A stretch of DNA of 27,923 nucleotides from Halieaceae bacterium (GCA_002683395.1 NYTG01000022.1:2951-30873); one strand, 5' to 3'. Shown: positions 1-6,541, numbered from the stretch's first letter. Numbers and translations: made by a program. Notes: a model not told the origin generated them from the letters alone.

Positions 1-54
1 CTCATTGCGCTGTGCTCCATGATATGGCGACGAGAAACGCTCTCGGCGGGGTAA
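1..54 (+). CDS. Possible C-terminal tail of an upstream gene (partial)
   Basis: Frame 1 is open from the left border to a TAA at 52-54 and would encode 17 residues, beginning LIALCSMIW and followed by RRETLSAG. A hydrophobic stretch followed by two arginines fits the end of a membrane protein. A frame this short is often open by chance, and no family can be recognised. It would be the gene upstream of the 4-TM protein, so it may belong to the same photosynthesis locus. That is only a guess. Confidence 0.22.
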   Translation, partial: LIALCSMIWRRETLSAG

Positions 55-102
55 CTGTGCGGGGTCATATCATAGCGATATCAGCGCGCTGACCATAGAG
101 GC

Positions 103-119
103 CGTCTGCAATGCAGACG
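103..119. repeat. Perfect short inverted repeat upstream of the 4-TM gene
   Basis: CGTCTGCA at 103-110 and TGCAGACG at 112-119 are perfect reverse complements around a single A. The repeat ends 65 bases before the preferred ATG of the membrane protein gene. No T-run follows, so it does not look like an intrinsic terminator. It could be an operator or a leader hairpin. It does not fit TGT-N12-ACA. Confidence 0.4.
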
Positions 120-184
120 AGATCATGGTGATAGCGAACGTGCCAACGGTCTGGGTAAGGCTAGCCATGGCGGGTGGAGAGAAG

Positions 185-676
185 ATGAGAAAACTCATAA
201 AGTTTGGTCATTCTATGACCGCGATCACGTTTCTCGGGTCGGTGGTCGTGTTGTGGGTATTCCATCAGCAGCTGCCGTCGCCCTCCGAGGCGTTAGAGGT
301 TTATGTCGCCCAGCGACACGCAATGGCGCGTATCGCGTCTCTTGTATTGATGCCTTCACTCTTGATCAGCCTGCTCTTTGGGATGGCGTCAATGGCAGTG
401 GTGCCCGGTTTTCACAGTGCGCCCTGGGCCTGGGCGAAGCTGGTGACTACCGTGCTGATGCTAGAGGGAAGCCTTTTAGGTATTCAGAGCCCTATTCAAC
501 GAGAAGCTGATCGCGCGTTGGCAGCGCTGTCTGATGCGACGCTCGTCAACGGTCTGGCGACGAAGCTCGACGCGGAGCAATGGTCTCTGGTGTTGATTGG
601 CTTTGTGGCCACGGTTAACGTGGCGCTGGGTGTGTGGCGACCTCAATTTCGGTCCAGCGCTACTCCAGCGCCCTGA
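185..676 (+). CDS. Conserved-looking 4-TM integral membrane protein of unknown function
   Basis: This is a 163-residue protein when started at the ATG at 185, which has a good ribosome site (GGAGAG, 176-181). An in-frame ATG at 125 would add 20 non-hydrophobic residues and lacks such a site. Four hydrophobic segments are visible at about residues 8-27, 48-74, 80-101 and 133-152. They are short and tightly packed, with charged or His-containing connections (RHAMAR near 44-49, ending in WRPQF). I do not recognise the family. The general build resembles small predicted membrane proteins of DUF2269-like type, but I cannot assign it. It lies upstream of acsF and ends inside the tail of the convergent BLUF gene (17-base overlap), so a role in photosynthetic membrane biogenesis is possible from context only. 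Confidence 0.75.
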   Translation: MRKLIKFGHSMTAITFLGSVVVLWVFHQQLPSPSEALEVYVAQRHAMARIASLVLMPSLLISLLFGMASMAVVPGFHSAPWAWAKLVTTVLMLEGSLLGIQSPIQREADRALAALSDATLVNGLATKLDAEQWSLVLIGFVATVNVALGVWRPQFRSSATPAP

Positions 677-1127
677 ACATCATCGCGAGTCGTTTGCCGC
701 GGCTCAGACTTTCTAGAAATTCCTGAGGTTGGGCGTCGCGCGTCAGAAAGTCTGAAAATCCGGTCAGGGTCTCGATATCGACGCTATCCAGATTCAGAAA
801 GCCCATTTGCCAGTCGGCAAATTCTCGCGCCTCCGTATCGCCACTAAAAAGGACTCGGACCTCCTTGTGGCGCGGGTCGCTCTGAATATCCTCAAAAGTT
901 TGTCTGACCGCAGATTCGCTACCCTCCAGCACCTGATAAAAGCAGCCTTCTCGGTACAGTAGCAGGCCGGTGACGTCTCTCTCGGCGTTCGCCTGCCGGG
1001 CGTCAGTTAACAGCGAAACCAATTCGTCTTGAGAGAAACTGACCGTTTCAGCGCTGACATAGCAAAGGTGATAGACGGCGCCTGCTTGCTGGTCGGGCGC
1101 CAATTGAGCGTTATTCGTTTGTGACAT
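660..1127 (-). CDS. Short BLUF-domain blue-light photoreceptor
   Basis: This 155-residue protein is nearly all BLUF domain (about residues 17-112), the FAD-binding blue-light sensor fold. The key residues of AppA-type BLUF domains are present at matching spacing: Tyr23 (CYVS), Asn47 (QANAERDVTG), Gln65 (FYQVLEG), and Trp106 and Met108 (DWQMGF). These correspond to Tyr21, Asn45, Gln63, Trp104 and Met106 of Rhodobacter AppA. The signatures DPRHKEVRV and TGLLLYREG are also typical. About 45 residues follow the core, too few for the heme/cobalamin-binding SCHIC region of AppA or for an output enzyme such as EAL. It is therefore a short BLUF protein that probably signals through protein contact. 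It is divergent from acsF, and the shared 184-bp region holds a PpsR-type box. The likely role is light control of photosynthesis genes, an inference from location. Confidence 0.9.
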   Translation of the reverse strand: MSQTNNAQLAPDQQAGAVYHLCYVSAETVSFSQDELVSLLTDARQANAERDVTGLLLYREGCFYQVLEGSESAVRQTFEDIQSDPRHKEVRVLFSGDTEAREFADWQMGFLNLDSVDIETLTGFSDFLTRDAQPQEFLESLSRGKRLAMMFRALE

Positions 1128-1190
1128 GGGCTAGTTGCCTCTGATGAGATCGACGATCTGTTCTAGCGTAGCCCCCGTCGGACACATTGC

Positions 1191-1219
1191 TTGCTAGATG
1201 CTTAATAGTCAAATAAAAT
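1191..1219 (+). promoter_or_regulatory. Candidate sigma70-type promoter for acsF
   Basis: TTGCTA (1191-1196) and TAAAAT (1214-1219) are separated by 17 bases and match the -35 and -10 consensus at 4/6 and 5/6. Transcription would start near 1226, just ahead of the TGT-N12-ACA box, leaving a leader of about 85 bases. An alternative -35, TTGACA at 1219-1224, is perfect but has only weak -10 candidates, which would overlap the box. I cannot choose between them. Confidence 0.35.
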
Positions 1220-1230
1220 TGACAACTAAA

Positions 1231-1248
1231 TGTTAAAAAACATGGACA
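1231..1248. promoter_or_regulatory. Candidate PpsR/CrtJ operator (TGT-N12-ACA)
   Basis: TGTTAAAAAACATGGACA matches the PpsR/CrtJ consensus TGT-N12-ACA exactly. The site lies 63 bases before the acsF ATG and about 100 bases from the divergent BLUF start. PpsR/CrtJ is the aerobic or high-light repressor of bch, crt and puc genes in purple phototrophs and is antagonised by the BLUF protein AppA in Rhodobacter. The left part also forms ATGTT-AAAA-AACAT (1230-1243), a perfect inverted repeat that could be an operator for another dimeric regulator. A six-base match can arise by chance, but the position before a pigment-synthesis gene makes it credible. Confidence 0.55.
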
Positions 1249-1311
1249 CAAAAGCGGTGGTGATTCGGCCCAGTCCGGTCACTGTCCGAAGATGCCCATG
1301 AGGGGGAGATC

Positions 1312-2379
1312 ATGAATGATGCAGTCGCCGCAGAGGCATCGGTAAATCTGACTACGCAGCAGGCACTAGAGGCGCAGCCACTGGCTCCGCGATTCTATCG
1401 CACCGATTACGCGGCCATGGAGAAGATCGATATTGAGCCGGTTCGTGCCGAGTGGGATCTTCTGATGCGGGACTTCGAGCTTGACAAGAACCGCGGTCAC
1501 TTCAAGCAAAACTATGAGTACGACCCCAGCATTCTGGAATCAGACCCCGATCTGAAGGAAGAATTTCTGGACCTGCTGGTGTCGTCTATCACCGCCGAGT
1601 ACTCCGGGTGTGTGCTGTATCAGGAAATCGAAAAAAACGTCAGTAACCCGGATGTGGCGAAGTTGATGCGCTACATGGCGCGGGATGAATCCCGGCATGC
1701 GGGCTTTATCAACAAGGCTCTGAATAAACTCGGCGTGGCCGTTGACCTGGGTGTCCTGAAGCGTGAGAAGGAGTACACCTTCTTTAAGCCTAAGTACATT
1801 TACTATGCCACGTACCTTTCGGAAAAAATTGGATACGCTCGATACATTACGATTTATCGACATCTTGAGCGTCATCCCGAAAAGCGATTCCATCCCATCT
1901 TTAAGTGGTTTCTCGAGTGGTGTAACGACGAATTTGCCCACGGTGAAGGATTCGCGCTCATCATGCGCTCTGATCCCAAACTGCTCAGTGGCTTTAACAA
2001 GCTCTGGATTCGCTTCTTTTTGCTGGCGGTTTATTCGACCATGTATGTCAGAGACCACTCTCGGCCAAAGCTCTATGAAGCGTTTGGCATGGATGTCACC
2101 GAGTTCGATTACACCGTATTTGACATCACCACTGAGATTTCTCGGCAGGTATTTCCACTGACATTGAATACCGATGACCCGCGTTTTCGCGCAGGTCTTG
2201 AGCGACTGAGACAGTTTCAGATGGCGCGCGATGCCCTTGCGGGTCAACGTGGCCCCATAGCGATGATGAAAAAGCTGGGTTATCTCGTGCGCTCCGGAAT
2301 GACATTTGCCCGACTGTTTCTGCTGCCTACCCAGCCGAATACCATACCCGATCAGGTCTGCATGCAGCCTGCTTGGTAG
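1312..2379 (+). CDS. acsF: Aerobic Mg-protoporphyrin IX monomethyl ester (oxidative) cyclase
   Basis: AcsF forms the fifth ring of (bacterio)chlorophyll, converting Mg-protoporphyrin IX 13-monomethyl ester to divinyl protochlorophyllide with O2 and reductant. It is a ferritin-like di-iron enzyme associated with membranes. The 355-residue length is normal for the family. The N-terminal FYRTDY and the block NRGHFKQNYEYDPS (about 60-73) are characteristic. Di-iron ligand motifs are visible as the EYSGCVLYQE region (96-105), DESRH (125-129) and DEFAH (206-210). The ATG is preceded by a strong ribosome site (GGGGGAG, about 1302-1308). The gene is divergent from the BLUF gene, with a TGT-N12-ACA box between them. 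Its presence implies that bacteriochlorophyll is made by the O2-dependent route. No other bch or puf gene is visible, so only the edge of the photosynthesis locus is in the window. Confidence 0.97.
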   Translation: MNDAVAAEASVNLTTQQALEAQPLAPRFYRTDYAAMEKIDIEPVRAEWDLLMRDFELDKNRGHFKQNYEYDPSILESDPDLKEEFLDLLVSSITAEYSGCVLYQEIEKNVSNPDVAKLMRYMARDESRHAGFINKALNKLGVAVDLGVLKREKEYTFFKPKYIYYATYLSEKIGYARYITIYRHLERHPEKRFHPIFKWFLEWCNDEFAHGEGFALIMRSDPKLLSGFNKLWIRFFLLAVYSTMYVRDHSRPKLYEAFGMDVTEFDYTVFDITTEISRQVFPLTLNTDDPRFRAGLERLRQFQMARDALAGQRGPIAMMKKLGYLVRSGMTFARLFLLPTQPNTIPDQVCMQPAW

Positions 2380-2394
2380 GCACAGCCCGTCTCA

Positions 2395-2458
2395 AAGCGA
2401 GGTATCGGACAGCGCGCCGGCATTGTTCTCACTGGTGATGGTCTGATACGTTGCGCTT
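2395..2458. repeat. Imperfect long stem-loop in the acsF 3' flank
   Basis: AAGCG, GTATC and GAC (2395-2399, 2402-2406, 2408-2410) can pair in order with GTC, GATAC and CGCTT (2441-2443, 2445-2449, 2454-2458). The stem is interrupted and encloses a loop of about 30 bases. There is no T-run. It could stabilise the acsF mRNA end or help termination. It fills most of the 103-base gap before the crotonase gene. Confidence 0.3.
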
Positions 2459-2482
2459 CATATGACCCATTGAGGAAGCACC

Positions 2483-3256
2483 TTGTCCGTCATTGAAGTT
2501 CATCAGCAAGACGGCGTCGCGCTCGTGACGCTAAATCGCCCCGAGGCGCATAACGCCCTTAATCGTGCATTATCGGAGGCGATCACCACCACTTTTGCCG
2601 AGCTGGCCATGGCCGAATCCGTTCGCGCCATTGTGCTGACCGGAGCGGGCAGGGCGTTTTGCGCCGGTGTCGATCTGAAGGCCCTCACCGATGAACCGGA
2701 ATTGCTCTCAAGCGGTCTCGGATTGGGCCCTGAGTCTCCGATCGTCGTCGCGTTAGAGCAATGCCCGCAGCCCATTATCGGTGCGGTCAACGGTGCTGCC
2801 GTGACGGGAGGCTTCGAGCTCGCGCTGGCCTGCGATTATTTGTTTGCCAGCGAACAGGCTCGGTTTGCCGATACCCATGCGCGCGTTGGCATTTTGCCTG
2901 GCTGGGGTCTGTCGCAAAAACTGTCGCGCATCATTGGCGTTAACCGTGCTCGAGAGATGAGCCTGACGGGGAATTTCATTGATGCGCAGCGCGCCGAGGC
3001 CTGGGGCCTTGTTAATCGGGTGTGCGCTTCGGAGAGTCTGTTGGATGAGGCATTGGCCAGCGCCGCGCAGATTGCCGACGGTGACCCCAAGGCGGTGTGC
3101 GCGCTGAAGTCACTTATGAACGATGGCGTCAAAGAAACACTCGGTGATGCCTTGGTCATGGAAGGTGAGCGGGGCAACGCTTTTGCCAAGACGGTGGACT
3201 ACAGCCAGATGAGTGATCGGTTGGCTACATTGCGCCAGCGGGCGGCAAAGCAGTAA
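2483..3256 (+). CDS. Crotonase-superfamily (enoyl-CoA hydratase/isomerase-like) protein
   Basis: This is a 257-residue crotonase-fold protein, normal length for single-domain members that act on acyl-CoA thioesters. The oxyanion-hole segments are visible as AFCAGVDL (about 58-65) and NGAAVTGGFELALACD (103-118). Glu112 of GGFE matches the first catalytic glutamate of mitochondrial crotonase. At the second catalytic position, where hydratases have PE in PEILLG, this protein has THARVG with His132. Classical hydratase chemistry is therefore doubtful. The segment FADTHARVGILPGWG resembles a non-canonical EchA subgroup I recall from actinobacteria. The start is TTG, supported by GAGGAAG at 2472-2478. 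It lies 103 bases downstream of acsF on the same strand, but a link to photosynthesis is not shown. Confidence 0.88.
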   Translation: MSVIEVHQQDGVALVTLNRPEAHNALNRALSEAITTTFAELAMAESVRAIVLTGAGRAFCAGVDLKALTDEPELLSSGLGLGPESPIVVALEQCPQPIIGAVNGAAVTGGFELALACDYLFASEQARFADTHARVGILPGWGLSQKLSRIIGVNRAREMSLTGNFIDAQRAEAWGLVNRVCASESLLDEALASAAQIADGDPKAVCALKSLMNDGVKETLGDALVMEGERGNAFAKTVDYSQMSDRLATLRQRAAKQ

Positions 3257-3318
3257 GCGCCTCTCGCGCACCATGACCTGATGCCGCCGATTGCCATTCA
3301 TACGCAGAGAGTGAAGTT

Positions 3319-3867
3319 ATGATGATGTTGACCAGCGGTGTGCTGCTGTGGAGTGGCGCTCATTTGTTTAAGCGGATTGCTCCTGAGGCGCGCGACCGTC
3401 TCGGTAATACCGGGAGGCCGCTGATCGCACTGTTGTTGCTGGGTTCGATTGTACTCATGACATGGGGTTATCAGCAGGCCAATGCCACCGTGTGGTGGGG
3501 CCGCCAATCCCTCTGGGTCGGGGTGAATAACTTGCTCGTCTACCTCGGCTTTTATTGCATTGCCGGTTCCCTGGTGCGAGCCCGGGTTGCCGGTGTCATC
3601 CGCCACCCGCAGCTAACCGCCATCAAGCTCTGGGCGGTGGCGCACCTGCTCGTCAACGTCGATTCCCCGTCTGTCGTGCTGTTTGGCGGCCTGCTCGCTT
3701 GGGCAGTCATAGAGGTCATTCTGATCAATAAAAACGACGGCAAGCTGCCGCTGCCCAAACCCCAGCCGGCCCTGCTTAGAGAGATGGCCGCTATCGCGAT
3801 AACGCTCACTCTTTATGGTGTAGTGGCCTACGTTCACGGCGCGTTGGGTTATCCCGTCCATGGCTGA
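3319..3867 (+). CDS. NnrU-family membrane protein
   Basis: This 182-residue protein has about five hydrophobic segments (roughly 35-50, 66-85, 100-112, 115-135 and 155-175). It carries the NnrU family signature IRHPQLTAIKLWAVAHLLVN followed by SVVLFGGLLAWA. His96 (RHPQ) and His109 (AHLL) are the conserved histidines. NnrU was first linked to nitric oxide/denitrification loci. The plant carotenoid isomerase Z-ISO is a heme-containing relative, so a heme-binding membrane role is possible. Substrate and function here are unknown, and there are no nitrogen-oxide genes nearby. The start is the first of several possible start codons after GAGAGTGAAG (3308-3317). Only 15 bases separate it from the DNA glycosylase gene. 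Confidence 0.85.
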   Translation: MMMLTSGVLLWSGAHLFKRIAPEARDRLGNTGRPLIALLLLGSIVLMTWGYQQANATVWWGRQSLWVGVNNLLVYLGFYCIAGSLVRARVAGVIRHPQLTAIKLWAVAHLLVNVDSPSVVLFGGLLAWAVIEVILINKNDGKLPLPKPQPALLREMAAIAITLTLYGVVAYVHGALGYPVHG

Positions 3868-3882
3868 CAACGATCTGCTCTC

Positions 3883-4515
3883 TTGAGTATGGGCTTCGAA
3901 CTGACTGACGTGCATATCCGGCGGGCACTTGACGCGTTGGCGCAAGACCATCTTGCGGTGGAGCAAGCACTGGCTCAAGTGGGTTATCCGCCCCCGCGAC
4001 AGAGAGACCATTCCTTTGATTCGCTGGCGCGGATTGTCATAGGTCAACAGCTTTCTACCAAAGCCGCCGCGACGATTGCCGCTCGCGTGAACGATGCGGT
4101 CGGTGGCGATCTGAAGCCTGGTGCACTGCTGGATACTGCCCCGGAAGCGCTTCGCAGCGCAGGCCTGTCAAAACAGAAGATCGGGTACCTGCAATCTCTT
4201 GCAGAAGCCGTGTTGTCGGGTGAGTTGCCCCTGAGCGCATTGCCAACCTTGAGCGACGACGAGGTCGAAGCGGCGATTACCTCGGTGCGCGGCTTTGGGC
4301 GTTGGTCGGCTCACATGTACATGATGTTTGCGTTGGGCCGCCCGGATATCTGGCCTAGCGGTGATCTGGCGGTGCGAGTGGGGTTTGGCCGCATCATGGG
4401 CTGGGCAGATCGACCCGATGAAAAAATGGTCATTGTTGAGGGGGATGTATTCTCCCCCTATCGCAGTGCGCTGGCGCTACTGTGCTGGCGTTTTTACAGC
4501 GAGGCTCCGCTGTGA
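3883..4515 (+). CDS. HhH-GPD DNA glycosylase, AlkA / 3-methyladenine DNA glycosylase II type
   Basis: This 210-residue base-excision repair enzyme removes alkylated bases. The core RIVIGQQLSTKAA (about 50-62) is typical of AlkA-like glycosylases. The helix-hairpin-helix is at LSKQK...VRGFGRWSA (about 95-143), and the catalytic aspartate is Asp161 in SGDLAVRVGFG. No C-terminal iron-sulfur cysteine cluster is seen, which separates it from Nth and MutY. It lacks the long N-terminal domain of E. coli AlkA (282 residues) and resembles the short bacterial/yeast Mag-like form. The start could be TTG at 3883 or ATG at 3889, two codons later. Its stop overlaps the tadA start as GTGA, so the two genes are probably translated together. 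Confidence 0.9.
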   Translation: MSMGFELTDVHIRRALDALAQDHLAVEQALAQVGYPPPRQRDHSFDSLARIVIGQQLSTKAAATIAARVNDAVGGDLKPGALLDTAPEALRSAGLSKQKIGYLQSLAEAVLSGELPLSALPTLSDDEVEAAITSVRGFGRWSAHMYMMFALGRPDIWPSGDLAVRVGFGRIMGWADRPDEKMVIVEGDVFSPYRSALALLCWRFYSEAPL

Positions 4516-4991
4516 ACTTTACTGAATGGGATCAGCGCTGCATGGCGCTGGCGCTGGAGGAAGCGCAGCGGGCCGCAGATCGTGACGAAGTGCCGGTGGG
4601 TGCAGTGCTGACAAGGGGCAATGTCATTTTGGCCTACGGGGGTAATGCCCAGATCGAGCTTCAAGATGCTACGGCCCATGCAGAAATCCGCATGCTCCGC
4701 GAGGCGGGGGTGCGAGAAGGAAACTATCGACTTCCCGGCACCACGCTGTATGTCACGCTTGAGCCCTGCACCATGTGCTGTGGCGCCTTGGTGCACGCGA
4801 GGGTTGAGACCCTCATCTTTGCCGCTAGAGAGCCCCGGGCAGGAGCCGTTGTCAGCACCGGAGCGCTGCTGGATAACCCCGCCTTTAACCACCGTGTGAG
4901 ATGGACCGAGGGATTATGTGAGGCAGAAAGCGCTGATTTATTGCGTCAGTTTTTTCAACGCAGGAGAAGTGCGCCGGGTGAAGCAGACTAA
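4512..4991 (+). CDS. tadA: tRNA-specific adenosine deaminase (A34 to inosine)
   Basis: TadA deaminates the wobble adenosine of tRNA-Arg(ACG) to inosine and is normally essential. The zinc site is complete: His56 and Glu58 in HAE, and Cys86 and Cys89 in PCTMC, each one residue from the E. coli positions. VPVGAVL (27-33) and NPAFNHRVRW further support the family. I chose GTG at 4512 (159 residues) because it overlaps the previous stop as GTGA and has GAGG 8 bases upstream. The longer ATG start at 4482 would place 10 extra residues inside the glycosylase gene. It is convergent with mltF, with only four bases between the stops. Confidence 0.95.
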   Translation: MNFTEWDQRCMALALEEAQRAADRDEVPVGAVLTRGNVILAYGGNAQIELQDATAHAEIRMLREAGVREGNYRLPGTTLYVTLEPCTMCCGALVHARVETLIFAAREPRAGAVVSTGALLDNPAFNHRVRWTEGLCEAESADLLRQFFQRRRSAPGEAD

Positions 4992-4995
4992 ATCG

Positions 4996-6423
4996 CTACA
5001 GCACGGGTAGTTGCGCACGCCGCAAGCTGTCCGGTAGCAACACGTCAACCTCGATGGGTGGCGAGAGTCGACTCTCCGAAAGCCCCTGAAGTGACAGCAA
5101 GCCCTTGTAGTGACGGATGTTGTCGACATAGGTCACTGCCTGTTCACCGTCGGCAAATCCAAATTTTGTGATGGGAAAATAATCCGGGTCCTGCAGTTTG
5201 GGGAGTTGCGCGCGCACGTCGGGCCAGAGGTGAGGGTTGCCCCCCGCTTGCTGGGTCATGATGCGGGCGTCCTCCAGATGACCCATGCCAAGGTTATAGG
5301 CCGCCAGCGCCATCGAAGTACGGTCGGGCTCCCCAATATCCGAGGGGAGTCGTCTGAGCAGGTCTTTGAAGAATCGAGCGCCACCGCGCAGGCTCTCTCT
5401 CGCGTCAGTTCGGTCCTCAAGCCCCAGTTCACTGGCGGTCACTCTTGTGAGCATCATCATGCCCCGAACTCCGGTATGAGATCGGGCGTCGGGCTCCCAG
5501 TGTGATTCCTGATAGGCCATTGCCGCCAGTAATCGCCAGTCCATTTGGTACTCCCCGGCGATCGTCTCCATTAACGGCTGCCATTTGGGAAGGTCTTCCC
5601 GTATTTTGCGTTGGAAGGTGATTGAGCCGACCCTCGATGCGTGCTTCCAGCGGCCGAAATGTTCCCGCTCTAACTGGGCAATCTGTCCAGACGCTTGGGC
5701 GCTCGTGAGAAAGGCGTTTATCATTTCTAGCGATGCCTGAGCGCTGGCAGATTGTGGTAAATACCAGACGACCGGCGCGGCCTCGCCAATTTCAAGCGCA
5801 GCGACGATTCGGGGAAAGAGCTGCTGTTGGATGCTGAACTCAATCGAATCGATAATCGCCAGATCCGCTTTTTCGTCTGTGACTAACTGCATTAACTCCA
5901 TTGAGTCTGCGGCGTGAATCTCCCGCCACGAAAGCTTGGGAATACCTTGTTTCAGTGCAATAAGGGTGTCCAGGTGAACACTGCCCGCCACGATCACCAG
6001 GTCGCGACCCACAAGGTCGTCGAGCGTGCGCGGTCTCAGCGAACCCGACTTGTAAACCACTAGTGGCTGCTGCTGCAGATAGGGCTTGGACGCCAGAAAG
6101 CGGGTATCGCGCACCGTGCTTTGGCTGAGACCGGCGGCCGCGACATGTGCTTCGCCTTGATCGAGGGTCTCGAACACCTCGTGCAGACTGAACGCGACTT
6201 TGATCCGCAGCCGCATGCCCTGTTCCCGGGCGAACGCTTTGATCAACGCGTAATCAAAACCCGAGGGCCGATCGCCCTGAAAATAGTAGGTGGTGGGGGT
6301 ATTACGCGTGACGACCACTAATTCCTCGCCTTGGGCCATAGGGTCGAGGGGGGGCGTATCGAAGCAGCCCGAGAGCAGGCTCAGTGAGACGACATAACAT
6401 GCGGCGAAAAAGGGGCGGGCCAT
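4996..6423 (-). CDS. mltF: Membrane-bound lytic murein transglycosylase F-type lipoprotein
   Basis: This enzyme cleaves peptidoglycan glycan strands to form 1,6-anhydro-muropeptides. The 475-residue protein has an N-terminal signal with lipobox LSGC (Cys20), then a periplasmic solute-binding-like domain (about 34-260, with SGFDYALIKAFAREQGM and LVVYKSG), then a lytic transglycosylase domain. That domain contains WRLLAAMAYQESHWEPDA, with Glu306 as the likely catalytic acid, then GVRGMMMLT and the FALAAYN-like MALAAYNLGMGH. The residues after Cys20 (Phe, Asp) do not contain the +2 Asp inner-membrane signal, so outer membrane is likely. The start at 6423 is chosen because it places the signal peptide at the N-terminus. 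The open frame extends to 6639 but would add an unlikely 72 residues and overlap purL. It is divergent from purL. Confidence 0.93.
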   Translation of the reverse strand: MARPFFAACYVVSLSLLSGCFDTPPLDPMAQGEELVVVTRNTPTTYYFQGDRPSGFDYALIKAFAREQGMRLRIKVAFSLHEVFETLDQGEAHVAAAGLSQSTVRDTRFLASKPYLQQQPLVVYKSGSLRPRTLDDLVGRDLVIVAGSVHLDTLIALKQGIPKLSWREIHAADSMELMQLVTDEKADLAIIDSIEFSIQQQLFPRIVAALEIGEAAPVVWYLPQSASAQASLEMINAFLTSAQASGQIAQLEREHFGRWKHASRVGSITFQRKIREDLPKWQPLMETIAGEYQMDWRLLAAMAYQESHWEPDARSHTGVRGMMMLTRVTASELGLEDRTDARESLRGGARFFKDLLRRLPSDIGEPDRTSMALAAYNLGMGHLEDARIMTQQAGGNPHLWPDVRAQLPKLQDPDYFPITKFGFADGEQAVTYVDNIRHYKGLLSLQGLSESRLSPPIEVDVLLPDSLRRAQLPVL

Positions 6424-6531
6424 CGCCAGATTGTAGGTGTTCCGTCGCGCCGAGGACAGAAAACTTCGGGTGGGACGCGCAAATTTCCTTGCGATAGCCG
6501 CTGAGGCATTCATGCCGGCGAAGCACCGCGG

Positions 6532-6541
6532 TATACTCCGC
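6532..6541 (+). promoter_or_regulatory. Candidate purL promoter -10 plus GC-rich discriminator
   Basis: TATACT (6532-6537) followed directly by CCGC lies 25 bases before the purL ribosome site. It is flanked by a perfect inverted repeat, CGCGG (6527-6531) and CCGCG (6538-6542). The -35 at 17-base spacing would be TTCATG (6509-6514), a weak match. The same TA(T/C)ACTCCGC block precedes secD and ndk. Confidence 0.5.

Noticed and set aside
1159..1186. Possible second TGT...ACA pair before the BLUF gene
   Set aside because: The spacing is 20 or 22 bases, not 12, so it does not meet the PpsR/CrtJ consensus.
1540..2247. Long reading frame (235 codons) antisense to acsF
   Set aside because: It is fully within acsF, has no recognisable domain, and its residues mirror the codon pattern of the real gene.
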